From Candidatus Anammoximicrobium sp. (GTDB lineage: Bacteria > Planctomycetota > Planctomycetia > Pirellulales > Pirellulaceae), in assembly GCA_012515235.1 (NCBI GenBank), contig JAAYYU010000300.1:1-64000 (forward strand): DNA of 64,000 nucleotides, given 5' to 3'. Below the pieces are notes generated by a model. That model was not told where the DNA came from. It did not search any database and saw only the letters and a program-made list of their open reading frames with translations. A program made the position numbers and the translations under genes. Shown piece after piece: positions 36,160 through 45,226 of this stretch. Within the stretch, counting starts at the first letter, position 1, and each line of letters begins with the position of its first letter.

Positions 36160-37326
36160 CTATCCCAGTTTCCAACGCGTCTGTCGGAGCACTGCCCGCT
36201 TCAAGCCGGCCATGGCTTCGTACCAGACGCTGACCAGGGTGCCGTCGTCTAGTTGCACCGTGCTGGGATAGCCCAAATCGCCGCCCGCCCCGTCGCCAGA
36301 CACGATGATCGGTTCGGACCAGGTGCGGCCATGATCGGCGCTGATTCGCGCCTGATTGCCGAACGGCACACGGCGATGGCCGTAGGTCATCAGCAGCCGG
36401 CCGTCTTTCAGACGCAACAGGTGCGAGGGCAAGCCCCACACGCCGATCGACTGCGGGATCGACCAGGTCTTGCCGCCGTCGGCCGATTCGCACTGCAGCG
36501 TCTCGCCCGAATTCGCCTTGTTGTGGTTGCGGATCTGAACCAGGATCCGCTGGTCCGCCGTCTCGACCGCGTGCAGTTCGTGGTAGCTGCGCGGATCGTC
36601 GCCGTCGCGCACGGGGATCGCGGAAAGCCACTCCCAACTCTGGCCGTCGTCGGTGGACTGGCACACGCCGACGCGGCTTTCGGGACGCCACAGATCTTTG
36701 CCAGCGTACAGCAGCCGTCCGTCCGCCAACTGAATCGGGCCGTGCGGGCTGTTGACCAGGCTGTCGTACCGGCCGCTGAACGTGACGCCGCCGTCGGTCG
36801 AGCGGATCATCCAGACGCCCAACGCGGCCTTCCGCTGCTCCGCATTGACGCGACCGTGGGCGGCCTGCCACCGCGTCAAACGATCGGCCGGCCACTTGCC
36901 GTCCTTCTCCGCTCTGGTCAGGCCCGGCTCGTAGGCCAGCGAAGTGAACGTTGTGATCAGGATCGAACCTTTGGCCGTCTCCAGCACGCCCGCATCGCGG
37001 TCGTCGATCGGGCCGTCTAGTACGATCTCCGGCCAGGTCCAGGTCTGGCCCCCGTCGTGCGAGCGCATCAAGTCGACACGGCCAAACGGGCAAACGTGCG
37101 CCTCGCGGCCGCCCGAACAGACCAGCAGCAACTGGCCGTTGCGGCAGCGGGCTACGGTGGGCCAGCCGTGATACATGTCGGGCAGATGGCTGATGACTTT
37201 GGTCTCCAGGATTTCCGCCGCCGGCGGCGCCGCCGCGCCTGCCGAGCGACGAACGTGGAACAGAATCCCAGCGGCCGCGGCGCCGGTGCCGGTCAACCAC
37301 TGGCGACGATGGAGGGGAACGGACAT
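36160..37326 (-). CDS. secreted BNR-repeat sialidase-like protein
   Basis: 388 residues with a Tat-like signal (HRRQWLTGTGAAAAGILFHV). Five Asp-box type motifs mark a six-bladed sialidase propeller: SHDGGQTW, STDGGVTF, STDDGQSW, SADGGKTW and SADHGRTW. RCRNGQLLLVCSGGREAHVC and GDLGYPSTVQLDDGTLVSVW are typical of the exo-alpha-sialidase-like family in planctomycetes. Many of these lack demonstrated sialidase activity, so the exact glycan target is open. ATG 37326 follows GGGAGA. Confidence 0.87.
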   Translation of the reverse strand: MSVPLHRRQWLTGTGAAAAGILFHVRRSAGAAAPPAAEILETKVISHLPDMYHGWPTVARCRNGQLLLVCSGGREAHVCPFGRVDLMRSHDGGQTWTWPEIVLDGPIDDRDAGVLETAKGSILITTFTSLAYEPGLTRAEKDGKWPADRLTRWQAAHGRVNAEQRKAALGVWMIRSTDGGVTFSGRYDSLVNSPHGPIQLADGRLLYAGKDLWRPESRVGVCQSTDDGQSWEWLSAIPVRDGDDPRSYHELHAVETADQRILVQIRNHNKANSGETLQCESADGGKTWSIPQSIGVWGLPSHLLRLKDGRLLMTYGHRRVPFGNQARISADHGRTWSEPIIVSGDGAGGDLGYPSTVQLDDGTLVSVWYEAMAGLKRAVLRQTRWKLG

Positions 37327-37437
37327 GGTTTGATTCTCCCGGTGAAAAAAGGTAGGGAAACACTGGGTCCCAGGATACCAGAGCACATCGTCCGCCGCTG
37401 CAAAGACACCGAAAAAAAACAGTCAGGACCGGACTTT

Positions 37438-37488
37438 ACCGCCAGCTGACCGCGGAAAGACGCCGTCCAGTTTGACACGGTCGAGCGA
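37438..37488 (+). repeat. diverged 51-bp flanking module before palindrome copy 3
   Basis: The right half (GCGGAAAGACGCCGTCCAGT, then GACACGGTCGAGCGA) matches the modules at 26045 and 26263, and it ends 3 bp before the palindrome as at copy 2. The left half is poorly conserved, so the boundary is approximate. Confidence 0.5.
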
Positions 37489-37491
37489 CAT

Positions 37492-37587
37492 GGGTCAGGC
37501 TTACAGAATTCAATTCTGGTCGATTGTGATGCCAGCCAGATGGTACGAGCGTGCTCGACCAGAATTGAATTCTGTAAGCCTGACCCC
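37492..37587. repeat. 96-bp palindromic element, copy 3
   Basis: Left arm from GGGTCAGGCTTACAG to TTCTGGTCGA (37492-37523), right arm 37555-37587 with the complementary TCGACCAGAA. One terminal G has been lost on the left. Inner-arm bases differ from copies 1, 2 and 4 at two sites, and both arms changed together. The loop, reverse-complemented, matches copy 1 at about 23 of 31 positions. Confidence 0.9.
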
Positions 37588-37589
37588 AG

Positions 37590-37638
37590 CACCGGCGGCC
37601 AGCGCCGTGCCGCTGACGTGGAATCGGACAGTCATTTT
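37590..37638. repeat. dispersed intergenic repeat, GGCTAGCGCC family, copy 3
   Basis: Core GCGGCCAGCGCCGTGCCGCT, continuing ATCGGACAGTCATTTTT, aligned to 28775-28823. It begins 3 bp after palindrome copy 3 and ends 13 bp before the stop of the next leftward gene. Confidence 0.55.
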
Positions 37639-37650
37639 TTTGAGCGATCT

Positions 37651-40600
37651 TCACCGATCTGCGGATGGTTCTGCAAACTCCGCGACCACGCGGTATTCGC
37701 CAGAACCGGGCGGCAGTCGAATCAAGTCCCGGTCGGCGTCGAACTCAGACAGCGGGCGACCATTCACCCGCACGCGGACCAGACGGCGGCCCTGCGGATC
37801 GCGGAGCCGCAGTTGGACCGCGTTGCACGGATTGCGTTTCGGCGGCTCGATGCTCGCCTCGATCCGGCCCTGTGCCGCACTCGAGACAACCTCCAGACTG
37901 ACCATACCGAACTCCGTCGGCAGCCGCTGCAGGCGAATCGTGCGGCCGTCGGCCAGCCAAGCGCGCGGAGCGCCGGCCAGCAGCCGCAGTCCGTCCGCAG
38001 GCTGGTCCGGCGCCGGCCGCGTCTCGGTCACCAGCATGTGCCGCAGCAACTGGACGGCGACGGCTGCGGAACAAGGCACGGGATCGCTCATCTCCGGGAC
38101 TTTGTAACGGCTGCGCAGGTGCAGGTCGCTGGCATAGATCAGGTTCGTCTCGCGGGCGGCAAACGTGCTCCGCTCCAAATTGAACGCCAGATAGCCGTAG
38201 AAGCCCAGCAGGAACTCGTCGATGCGATCCTGTTGCAGCTTGGTCAGGATGTAGCCCAAACCGTACAGTCCGTCGAGCCCGCCGGCGCCCACGTCGCGGC
38301 GGAACCGCGGCAGCAGGCAAAACGTGCGATTGTCTTGTTCCAGAAAGTCCGTCACGTAGCGGATCTGCCGGCCCGCCGGGTCCCAGGCATGGAGGTGCAG
38401 CAGCGTCCCGGCGAACAGTTGATCGTAATCGTCGCCCACGGGCTGATCGGCGTACAACTGCAGCGGCAAAAACGGCGGCTGGTGCTCGCGCCGGTAGTTC
38501 CCTTCCACGGCCCGTTCGATCGACTGCCAGTAATCGTCCGCGTCGGCGCGGTATCGCTCGGCGGCTTTGAGATCGCCCAGTTCCTGCAGCAGCCAAGCCG
38601 TGTCGACCAGCCCTTTCCAACAGGCAAAGTTGGCGTACAGCGCGTAGCACTGGAGTTCCGAAATGTCGCCCCCGTAGGACCACTTGGGCAACAGGCCGTA
38701 GTGCAACGGCCGCTCGCCGTTTTCCAGCACCATCGTCTTGCGGCGTTCGGCAAGGGTCCATTCGGCGCATTGGCGCAACAGCGGCAGGTGCCGTTCGATC
38801 CACGTGCGGTCGCGGCTCAGCCGGTATGCGCTGACCGCGTAATGCGGCTGCAAGCCGTTGCGGTACTGCTGGTGGCGATCCTCGTACTTCTTGTATTCCG
38901 GCACCTTGACCAGGAACTGCGGCGTCAGGTACGTGCCGTCCATGTACCGCTGGGCGTCGTTCAAGAACCCGGCTTGCGCCAGAGCCATCATGGCGTAACC
39001 CTCCTCGACGCCGTACAGCCGGCCCGAGTACCACGACGGATCGGAACCGTAGGGCACGATGTCGCCGTCGGCGTTGATCATCAACTGAGTCAAAACCGCG
39101 CGGACCATGTTGACCACGTGGGCTTCCGGCACTTCGATCGCGGCCGCCGGGGCCAGCATCTCGTCCCAGTAGCGGCGGAATTCGCTCAAGGCCGCGGCCC
39201 AGTCCGTTTGGCGATAGGCCGCGAGTTCCCGGATTTCGGCGACCTCGTCACAGGGCTGGACCAACTTCTCGGTTTGCTTGCCGCCGGGAGGCAGCTTCAA
39301 AGTCCGGACGATTCGGCCGCTCTCGCCCAGGCTCCAGCCCTCGCCGACGACAAGGACCGCTCGGCCCTTGGCCGTAAGCGCACCGTCGACGAACTTGAGT
39401 TCACTCGCCCAAGCGTCGACGCGCGCGTGAACTGCCGTCTGGAGCGTCGAACTGCCCAGGTTCGCCAATTCGATCTGCACGAACAACGCCGGTTTTGTCC
39501 GGTTCGGTCCGGCAAAGGAAACGAACGCGGTCTGGGTGACGCGCAGATCCCGCAGCCGTCCTTGCACGACCACGCCCGGCCGCCAATCGTCCACCAAGGT
39601 CCGCACCACCGTGTCACGATAAGCGGCCAACGATTCGGGCCGCACGCCGAACGAAAAGCGAATCGGCCACTGCGAAACGACGGTGCCGTCCCAAGTGACG
39701 CCGATCTCCCGCGGTGCGTCCTTCAGACCCAACAGCGCGTACGTCGGCACCATCGACAGCGCCGCTGTGGACAGCCCTGCGAACGACGGCTCCCGGCCGC
39801 CAGCCAACAGCTCGCGCTCAAAACGGTTGCCGGTCACCAGCCGCTCCGGCCAGACGTCGGGCCGGGCAGGCAAATAACGGTACAGTTCGATCTCTGTGAC
39901 GGTCGGCCAACCGGCAGCCAGTTGGAAGCGAACTCCTGTCGTGGCCACCGGTTCGCACGTGAAGGCCAGACAGCGACGCGTGGCGTCCGCCGCGACCTGC
40001 AAGCCGGTGTGCAGCGGCGCCCAACGCTCGCCGTCATGGATTTCGACAACCAGCGAACCTTCCTTCGGCGGGCCTTCCGAGAAAAACACAGCCCCGCCGT
40101 CCAACACGTGCTGAATGGGCCACGCCACCCCCGGCAAGACGCCGTCCGGCAAGGCGACCGAGGCTTTCACGTCACCGTCCTGCAGTCGCGGTTGCGGGCC
40201 AGTCGCGCCGGCAGCGGTCCACACCAGCGCCTCGTCGGCCCCTGGCTGATCTACGTGCAGCCGGGCCAGATTACGTTCCAGCCGCGCCGGGGTCAGCGTC
40301 TGCAGTTCTTCGGGGACGAGTGGCCGTGCTCCGAGCAGTCCGCCCGCCGCCTGAGGCTGATGAAAGACGGCAACTTCCTGGACCGCCAGAAAACCCCGGT
40401 CCGGTCCGCCGCCCGGATGCTGCACGACTCGCAACGACGCGGTCGTCACGGCGGGAAAAGTCGCGGTGCTGTGCTGCTGCGTGGGCACCCACCAATCGCC
40501 CGCTGAGGTCGCCGGAATCCACGCCCCGTCTCGAAAAAACTCGACGCGGAATGCCTTAGGATACCACGGGGGCTGCGTCCACCAGATCGAGACCTGATTC

Positions 40601-40893
40601 AATTCCACCGCGCGCGGCCAATCCAGACGCACCCAGTGCTCGACGCCTTCGACCGCCGCGGAGACCCAGCTGTTGCCGCTGTTGCCCAACCGGTCTCGGC
40701 TGCCGTAATCCTGCGTGATCTCCTTGCCCAGTTCGACCCACCGCCCGTCCGTCAACACGTCGGCGGCATAGCCCGCGTACGTCGAATCGACGCGGAGCGT
40801 CGGCCGTGCGTCGGGCGCATCGCGGACCAGATTGGCAGACTCCGCGGCCGCAACCGTCAACACGACCAGCAAGCTGATGACTGCGGTGCCCAT
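37651..40893 (-). CDS. large secreted protein: F5/8-type-C-like domain plus (alpha/alpha)6-type glycosidase-like domain
   Basis: 1080 residues with signal peptide (AVISLLVVLTVAAAESANLV). Residues about 25-185 read like a discoidin/F5-8 type C carbohydrate-binding domain (GNSWVSAAVEGVEHWVRLDW, LNQVSIWWTQPPWYPKAFRV, FLAVQEVAVF). A middle beta-rich part (about 230-500) precedes a helical region (about 560-930) with YGVEEGYAMMALAQAGFLND, LLRQCAEWTLAERRK and GLLPKWSYGGDISELQCYAL, resembling six-hairpin glycosidases. The C-terminal ~120 residues are a beta-sandwich (LRDPQGRRLVRVRVNG). No exact GH family is claimed. ATG 40893 begins the signal sequence. Confidence 0.8.
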   Translation of the reverse strand: MGTAVISLLVVLTVAAAESANLVRDAPDARPTLRVDSTYAGYAADVLTDGRWVELGKEITQDYGSRDRLGNSGNSWVSAAVEGVEHWVRLDWPRAVELNQVSIWWTQPPWYPKAFRVEFFRDGAWIPATSAGDWWVPTQQHSTATFPAVTTASLRVVQHPGGGPDRGFLAVQEVAVFHQPQAAGGLLGARPLVPEELQTLTPARLERNLARLHVDQPGADEALVWTAAGATGPQPRLQDGDVKASVALPDGVLPGVAWPIQHVLDGGAVFFSEGPPKEGSLVVEIHDGERWAPLHTGLQVAADATRRCLAFTCEPVATTGVRFQLAAGWPTVTEIELYRYLPARPDVWPERLVTGNRFERELLAGGREPSFAGLSTAALSMVPTYALLGLKDAPREIGVTWDGTVVSQWPIRFSFGVRPESLAAYRDTVVRTLVDDWRPGVVVQGRLRDLRVTQTAFVSFAGPNRTKPALFVQIELANLGSSTLQTAVHARVDAWASELKFVDGALTAKGRAVLVVGEGWSLGESGRIVRTLKLPPGGKQTEKLVQPCDEVAEIRELAAYRQTDWAAALSEFRRYWDEMLAPAAAIEVPEAHVVNMVRAVLTQLMINADGDIVPYGSDPSWYSGRLYGVEEGYAMMALAQAGFLNDAQRYMDGTYLTPQFLVKVPEYKKYEDRHQQYRNGLQPHYAVSAYRLSRDRTWIERHLPLLRQCAEWTLAERRKTMVLENGERPLHYGLLPKWSYGGDISELQCYALYANFACWKGLVDTAWLLQELGDLKAAERYRADADDYWQSIERAVEGNYRREHQPPFLPLQLYADQPVGDDYDQLFAGTLLHLHAWDPAGRQIRYVTDFLEQDNRTFCLLPRFRRDVGAGGLDGLYGLGYILTKLQQDRIDEFLLGFYGYLAFNLERSTFAARETNLIYASDLHLRSRYKVPEMSDPVPCSAAVAVQLLRHMLVTETRPAPDQPADGLRLLAGAPRAWLADGRTIRLQRLPTEFGMVSLEVVSSAAQGRIEASIEPPKRNPCNAVQLRLRDPQGRRLVRVRVNGRPLSEFDADRDLIRLPPGSGEYRVVAEFAEPSADR

Positions 40894-41034
40894 GTTGTCG
40901 TCCCCTTGATTTCAGGGAATGGCTCCACGGCGGCAAAAAACGGCGACGGTTCATGAACCACGTCCAGCCGAGTCGGTTTTGCCGCGTACGACCCACGGTC
41001 CGAAATATAGCATCGAGGCAACCTGGCGAGTAGC

Positions 41035-41133
41035 TGGGGCGTCTTGACGCTGGGCCTGATCCTCTGCACCGACAAGAGCGAGACCGTGGTCCGCTACACC
41101 CAGGGGCCGGACCAGCAGAATCACGCCATGCTC
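41035..41133 (+). pseudogene. short remnant resembling the C-terminus of a DUF1016/PDDEXK (YhcG-like) nuclease
   Basis: In the gap 40894-41173 one frame reads WGVLTLGLILCTDKSETVVR then YTQGPDQQNHAM. The GLILCTDKSETVVRYS-like block is a hallmark of the C-terminal nuclease region of DUF1016 proteins. Similarity stops after about 33 residues, with no start and no adjoining family sequence. Probably the trace of a deleted gene; chance similarity is not excluded. Confidence 0.4.
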
Positions 41134-41173
41134 CCGGTGCCCCCTCCTGGCAGCTTTCTTTCCGGGGACGGCT

Positions 41174-43168
41174 TCAGGCGGTTTGCCGCAGTTGGACATC
41201 GTACAGCCGGCGGTACAGTTCACAGCGGCGGATGAGTTCGTCGTGGGTCCCCAGATCGGCGATGCGGCCGGATTCCATCACCGCGATGCGGTCGGCCAAA
41301 TCCAGCGTTGCCAGGCGATGCGTGATAATGATCGCCGTGCGGCCTTGCACGAACTGTTCCATGGCCAGATGAATCTGCTGTTCGCTTTCGATGTCAATTT
41401 GGCTGGTTGCTTCGTCCAGGATCAGGATGTCGGGGTCGCGGAGGATGGCTCGGGCCAGCGCGATCCGTTGCCGTTGGCCGCCGGACAGCCGGTTTCCGCC
41501 CGGCCCGACGACGGTGTCGTAACCGCGTTCCAGCTTGTCCATGATGAAGTGGTGGGCGTGGGCCCGCTGGGCTGCCGCCACGACGTCCTCGAGGCTCGCC
41601 TGGGGCGAGCCGTAGCGGACGTTGTTGTACACCGTATCGTCGAACAGCATCGTCTGCTGGGTGACCATGCCCACCAGTCGCCGGAGATCGCGCAATCGCA
41701 ATTGGCGAAGGTCGATATCGTCCAGTCGCACGGCCCCGGCGACCGGATCGTGGAACCGCGGCAAGAGATTGATCAACGTCGTCTTGCCGCAGCCGTTGGG
41801 GCCCACGATGCACAACGTCTCGCCGAACTCGATCGACAATTGGATGTCGCGGAGCACGGGTTGATCCGGCGTGTAGTGGAAATCGACGTGGTCGAACACC
41901 AGTTGCCGATGAGGCCGAGGCGCCGTCCGCGGATGCTCCGGTTCGACGATCTTCGGCTGCCGGTCCAGCAGCGGAAAGATCCGGTCGGCGGCGGCCACGC
42001 CGCCCTGGATTCCGTTAACCACGTCCGACAGCTTGCGGGCCGGATCGCTGGTGCCGATCAACAGGCCGTAGAAGCACAGCAAGGCCGGAATGCTCAGCGG
42101 CCGGTCGCACATGGGAATCCCCAGGATGTGCGTGGCCTGATTCAACACCAGGTACGCGCCGGCGATCAGGGCGATGAAGACCATGCCCAGTCCCAACATT
42201 TCCACGGCCGGCTTCGAAAGCGAACTGTAAAGGGCGATTTTCATCGCCTTCTGCAGACAAGCCTTGGAGACCCGGTGAAACCGGTTCCGCTCGTATTTTT
42301 CCATCGTGAACGCCTGGACGGTCTGCATCCCGTGAAACGCCTCGGACAGCACGCCCATCAGTTGCGAGGTCTCCTCCAACGCTCGCCGATTGGCCCGCTT
42401 GATGGAACGGGCCAACGTGCGGATCAGGAATCCCGCCAACGGTGCCAACAGCAACGAAAACAGCAGCAGTCGCCAGCACACAAACGCCGCGCCGATCAGA
42501 CATGCCACCGCCTTCAGCGGCTCCAACACCGCCCGGCCAAACAACAGATTCAAGCCGCGCGACAGGTAGTCCAAGTCCACGTTGAAACGGCTCATCATCG
42601 AGCCCGTCCGCTGCTCGCCGAATTCGCCCAAGTCCATCCGCAGCATGTGGTGGTACAGTTGCCTGCGCAGATCAAAGGCCACCATCTGCACGACGCGTTC
42701 GACCAGCATGTGGTTGGCGAACAGGAAGGAATCCTTGATCGTCGTCGCGGCCATCAGGGCCACGACGATCCAAACGACGGTTCGAAAGGGATCGGCGGGC
42801 AGGTAGCGATCGATCCACGGTTTCAGCCAGCGGACCGTGGCCGAAGCGGCCTGTTCGGCCTGCAACCGCCTGTGCAGGAAGGCCAGATCGCGGGCTGCGG
42901 TCTCGGCGGCAGCGCCGGCCTCCGCGGGGACCCTTTGCAGACGCTCGATCTCGCTGCGGATCTCCGCCGACTTGGCGTCCGCGCGCGCAATCTCGTCCGT
43001 CACCCAGGCTTGCAGCGGTTTGCCCCGGATCGCCACTTCGACGATCGGATAGACGCCGCCAATGTTGCCTCCCCAGAACACGGCCACCAGCAACGAACAG
43101 CAGAACACCCCGACGAGCGTCAAGCGATAATGCAGGGCCAGGCGTATGGCGCGCAGGAAGTTCTTCAT
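41174..43168 (-). CDS. MsbA-like ABC exporter, fused permease and ATPase
   Basis: 664 residues. The transmembrane domain (about 1-390) begins with LTLVGVFCCSLLVAVFWGGN. Between helices 1 and 2 is an unusually long, charged, helical insertion of about 80 residues (EIARADAKSAEIRSEIERLQ). The ATPase domain (about 410-660) has Walker A GPNGCGKTT, signature LSGGQRQRIALARA, Walker B ILILDEATSQ and the H-loop ITHRLATL. Such homodimers export lipids, lipid A or peptides. ATG 43168 (MKNFLRAIR) is preferred over ATG 43207 because the extra residues are polar, but neither has a clear ribosome binding site. Confidence 0.92.
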   Translation of the reverse strand: MKNFLRAIRLALHYRLTLVGVFCCSLLVAVFWGGNIGGVYPIVEVAIRGKPLQAWVTDEIARADAKSAEIRSEIERLQRVPAEAGAAAETAARDLAFLHRRLQAEQAASATVRWLKPWIDRYLPADPFRTVVWIVVALMAATTIKDSFLFANHMLVERVVQMVAFDLRRQLYHHMLRMDLGEFGEQRTGSMMSRFNVDLDYLSRGLNLLFGRAVLEPLKAVACLIGAAFVCWRLLLFSLLLAPLAGFLIRTLARSIKRANRRALEETSQLMGVLSEAFHGMQTVQAFTMEKYERNRFHRVSKACLQKAMKIALYSSLSKPAVEMLGLGMVFIALIAGAYLVLNQATHILGIPMCDRPLSIPALLCFYGLLIGTSDPARKLSDVVNGIQGGVAAADRIFPLLDRQPKIVEPEHPRTAPRPHRQLVFDHVDFHYTPDQPVLRDIQLSIEFGETLCIVGPNGCGKTTLINLLPRFHDPVAGAVRLDDIDLRQLRLRDLRRLVGMVTQQTMLFDDTVYNNVRYGSPQASLEDVVAAAQRAHAHHFIMDKLERGYDTVVGPGGNRLSGGQRQRIALARAILRDPDILILDEATSQIDIESEQQIHLAMEQFVQGRTAIIITHRLATLDLADRIAVMESGRIADLGTHDELIRRCELYRRLYDVQLRQTA

Positions 43169-43207
43169 CGACGATCCGTGTCTCTTGATTTCGTGGCCTC
43201 GGATCAT

Positions 43208-43897
43208 ATCACGAAACCACGCCGTGACCTAGTGCATTGTCGGGCGTCGCCGGGTGAGTGAGGCGAAATTCATGCCGTCTCCAAGGCGAGCTGGAGTCCC
43301 CGGCGCCGCCGCGCCGGTCAGGCGGGACCAAGCCTCCGCCCGCTGGACAGCTCGGGGCGGTCGCGGACTGGAGAACTGGGGGCGGCAAGAAAAAAAGAAG
43401 CCCGGCTCTTGGGAAAAAGCCGGGCTTCGGAGTGGGCGGCATGGCCCGTGCGATTCAGAATGCGAGCAATGCTATCGCCCGCCAGACGGTCGCCGGCCTG
43501 CCTTCTTCCCCCCGTGGTGTTTCCTGCCCTTTGTGACTCAGGTTGTAAAGTTCGAGGTCGTAAAGTTCAACATCCTCACGGGCCGTCCTGTTGCGGAAGC
43601 GTACGCCGTCCAGGTCCGGTGTACGCGACCACCTCAGGTACTTTCTGAACTCAGCCGCTAAGACCAAGCACTGCTCCTCAGCACACAGCAAAACAAAGGG
43701 CAACGTTCCGAAAACGAGTTTTCATCGTGCGATTTCCCACCAAGCATTGGAGAAAGTTAATATAGGTAGTTTAGCTAAAATAGAGATCCGTTCAAGGTTT
43801 TTCTTCCCAATCGGCTTGGCAAGACGCGGGATGAGCCCCGAAAGGCCCGTAGCTGAATGCATCTAAGACCTTGTCGAGCTTGGACTTGTGTCTGATG
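43208..43897. other. long intergenic region with a terminator, a 15-bp tandem pair and an AT-richer patch
   Basis: Nearly 700 bp without a supportable gene. Contents: the leftward terminator at 43397-43428; a direct pair GGTTGTAAAGTTCGA (43541-43555) / GGTCGTAAAGTTCAA (43556-43570); and an AT-rich stretch 43730-43800 (TTAATATAGGTAGTTTAGCT) unlike the rest of the window. An 82-codon minus-strand frame (43455-43703) exists but has no recognisable domain or start signal. Confidence 0.5.
43397..43428 (-). terminator. Rho-independent terminator (minus strand)
   Basis: GAAGCCCGGCT (43397-43407) pairs perfectly with AGCCGGGCTTC (43418-43428), 10-nt loop. On the minus strand the stem is followed by TTTTTTTCTT, a good U tract. 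It lies about 470 bp downstream of the BRCT-MerR-TPR gene. Its stem is nearly identical to the rpsA terminator at 60694. Confidence 0.8.
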
Positions 43898-45100
43898 TCA
43901 TACGCCGCCGATTCGATTTTCGGCCTCTTGCGCCCAGGGGCTGTCGGGTGCCAGGTCCAAGAACTCGCGCCAATGGACCTCGGCCTCGTCGCGGCGCCCC
44001 AGTTCATCCAGGGTGCGGGCCAGATGGAAGTGAACGTCGGGGAAGCCCCGGTGGTACTTCAGCGCGCCCTGAAAGGCAGAAATCGCCAGCTCGGACTGTC
44101 CGAGTTCGGCGAGCACACAGCCCAGATTGGCACGCGCCTCGACGTAGTTTTCGTCCAATTCGATGGCCATGTAGTAGCGCTCGCGCGCCCCAGCCAAATC
44201 GTCCAGCCGGTACAGCAACTCGGCCAACTGAAAGCAGACTTCCGGGTTTGGACCACCCGCCGTCAGCACGACGCGGTACATTTCCGCGGCTTCTTCCAGG
44301 CGGCTTTCGTCCTCCAGTTGGGCGGCCGTTTCCAGGAGTTCTTCCTTGGTCGGCGGCGGCGTTTGCTCGGCGAGATACTGCTCGAACGACAGCGTCTGGC
44401 CGCCACGGCCATCCGCTTTGGCCGCCGCTGGCGGCTCTTCAAACGCCTCGAAATCAAACCGCATCTGCCCGCCAGGCTCGATCAGTCCCTCGCCTTGCCG
44501 CAGCAGCAGTTGCCGGCCTTCGACGATCACCGACAGTTGGGCCAACGGCCGTTCGACTTCCGGGACAAAGCGGGACAATTCGGCCAGTTTTTTTTCGATC
44601 GCAGCCGGGGAGACGCCCGCGCCCAGGAGTTGGGCCAAACGCCGCGCGGTGGCCACTTCTTGAAAGTCGAAGTAGGGCAAGCGGCGGACTTCCCGAGCGG
44701 GAACGATCAGCCCGCGGCGATGCCAGCGGCGAATCGTCGCGACGGAAACCTGCAGCAGATCAGCCAGCATGGCCGGCGTGTACAGCCGGCGCACGTTCGA
44801 CTCGCTTTCCATCAGGCCCAGGCGTTGCCACAGCTGCGTTTCGCCGATGATTTCGATTCGACCTTCGGCGGCCGCCTGGCGGATCGGTTCGCCCAGCAGG
44901 TCTTCGGCGTCGCTGAGCGGCAATTCGTCGGCGCCGATCACAATCAAGTCGGCGTCCTGGGCCGGCTTTTCCACCGGCGTCCCGCCTTGCTGCCGGACCA
45001 GTTGCTGCGCCTCGCGCCGGGTGACTCCGCCCAGCTTTCCCAAGAAAGCGACTCGTCGCCCCTTCAACGGCGGAACGTCGGCGTGCGCATCAGGCGCCAT
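43898..45100 (-). CDS. BRCT-MerR-TPR protein
   Basis: 400 residues with three readable parts. Residues about 12-95: BRCT-like (GRRVAFLGKLGGVTRREAQQ, then ADLIVIGADE), as in DNA ligase or RFC1-type BRCT domains. About 105-165: MerR-type HTH (YTPAMLADLLQVSVATIRRW HRRGLI) with the following helix pair. About 265-400: TPR repeats (ETAAQLEDESRLEEAAEMYR, CFQLAELLYRLDDLAGARER, ARANLGCVLAELGQSELAIS, HFHLARTLDELGRRDEAEVH). A regulator or DNA-break-linked adaptor is conceivable; no function is known to me. Start ATG 45100 has GGGAGAAG 8 bp upstream; ATG 45130 would add 10 residues. Confidence 0.8.
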   Translation of the reverse strand: MAPDAHADVPPLKGRRVAFLGKLGGVTRREAQQLVRQQGGTPVEKPAQDADLIVIGADELPLSDAEDLLGEPIRQAAAEGRIEIIGETQLWQRLGLMESESNVRRLYTPAMLADLLQVSVATIRRWHRRGLIVPAREVRRLPYFDFQEVATARRLAQLLGAGVSPAAIEKKLAELSRFVPEVERPLAQLSVIVEGRQLLLRQGEGLIEPGGQMRFDFEAFEEPPAAAKADGRGGQTLSFEQYLAEQTPPPTKEELLETAAQLEDESRLEEAAEMYRVVLTAGGPNPEVCFQLAELLYRLDDLAGARERYYMAIELDENYVEARANLGCVLAELGQSELAISAFQGALKYHRGFPDVHFHLARTLDELGRRDEAEVHWREFLDLAPDSPWAQEAENRIGGV

Positions 45101-45226
45101 TTCGGTCTTCTCCCGGAAAACTGCTGCCATCGGGCCCGGACCTCAGTGTCGCCGACTGTCCGACTTGTGTCAATCAACCCCAACGAATACACTTCCGGCT
45201 GCCCCCTTGAACGAGAAAGTTGGCCG

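Noticed and set aside
43455-43703. 82-codon minus-strand frame in the 43-kb gap
   Set aside because: No ribosome binding site, no recognisable domain, and it spans the 15-bp tandem pair; more likely chance or old remnant.
43800-43900. Possible 23S rRNA 3'-end fragment (GCTGAATGCATCTAAGACC)
   Set aside because: Similarity to the GCTGAAAGCATCTAAGC helix is limited to about 17 bases; adjacent rRNA-conserved sequence is absent.
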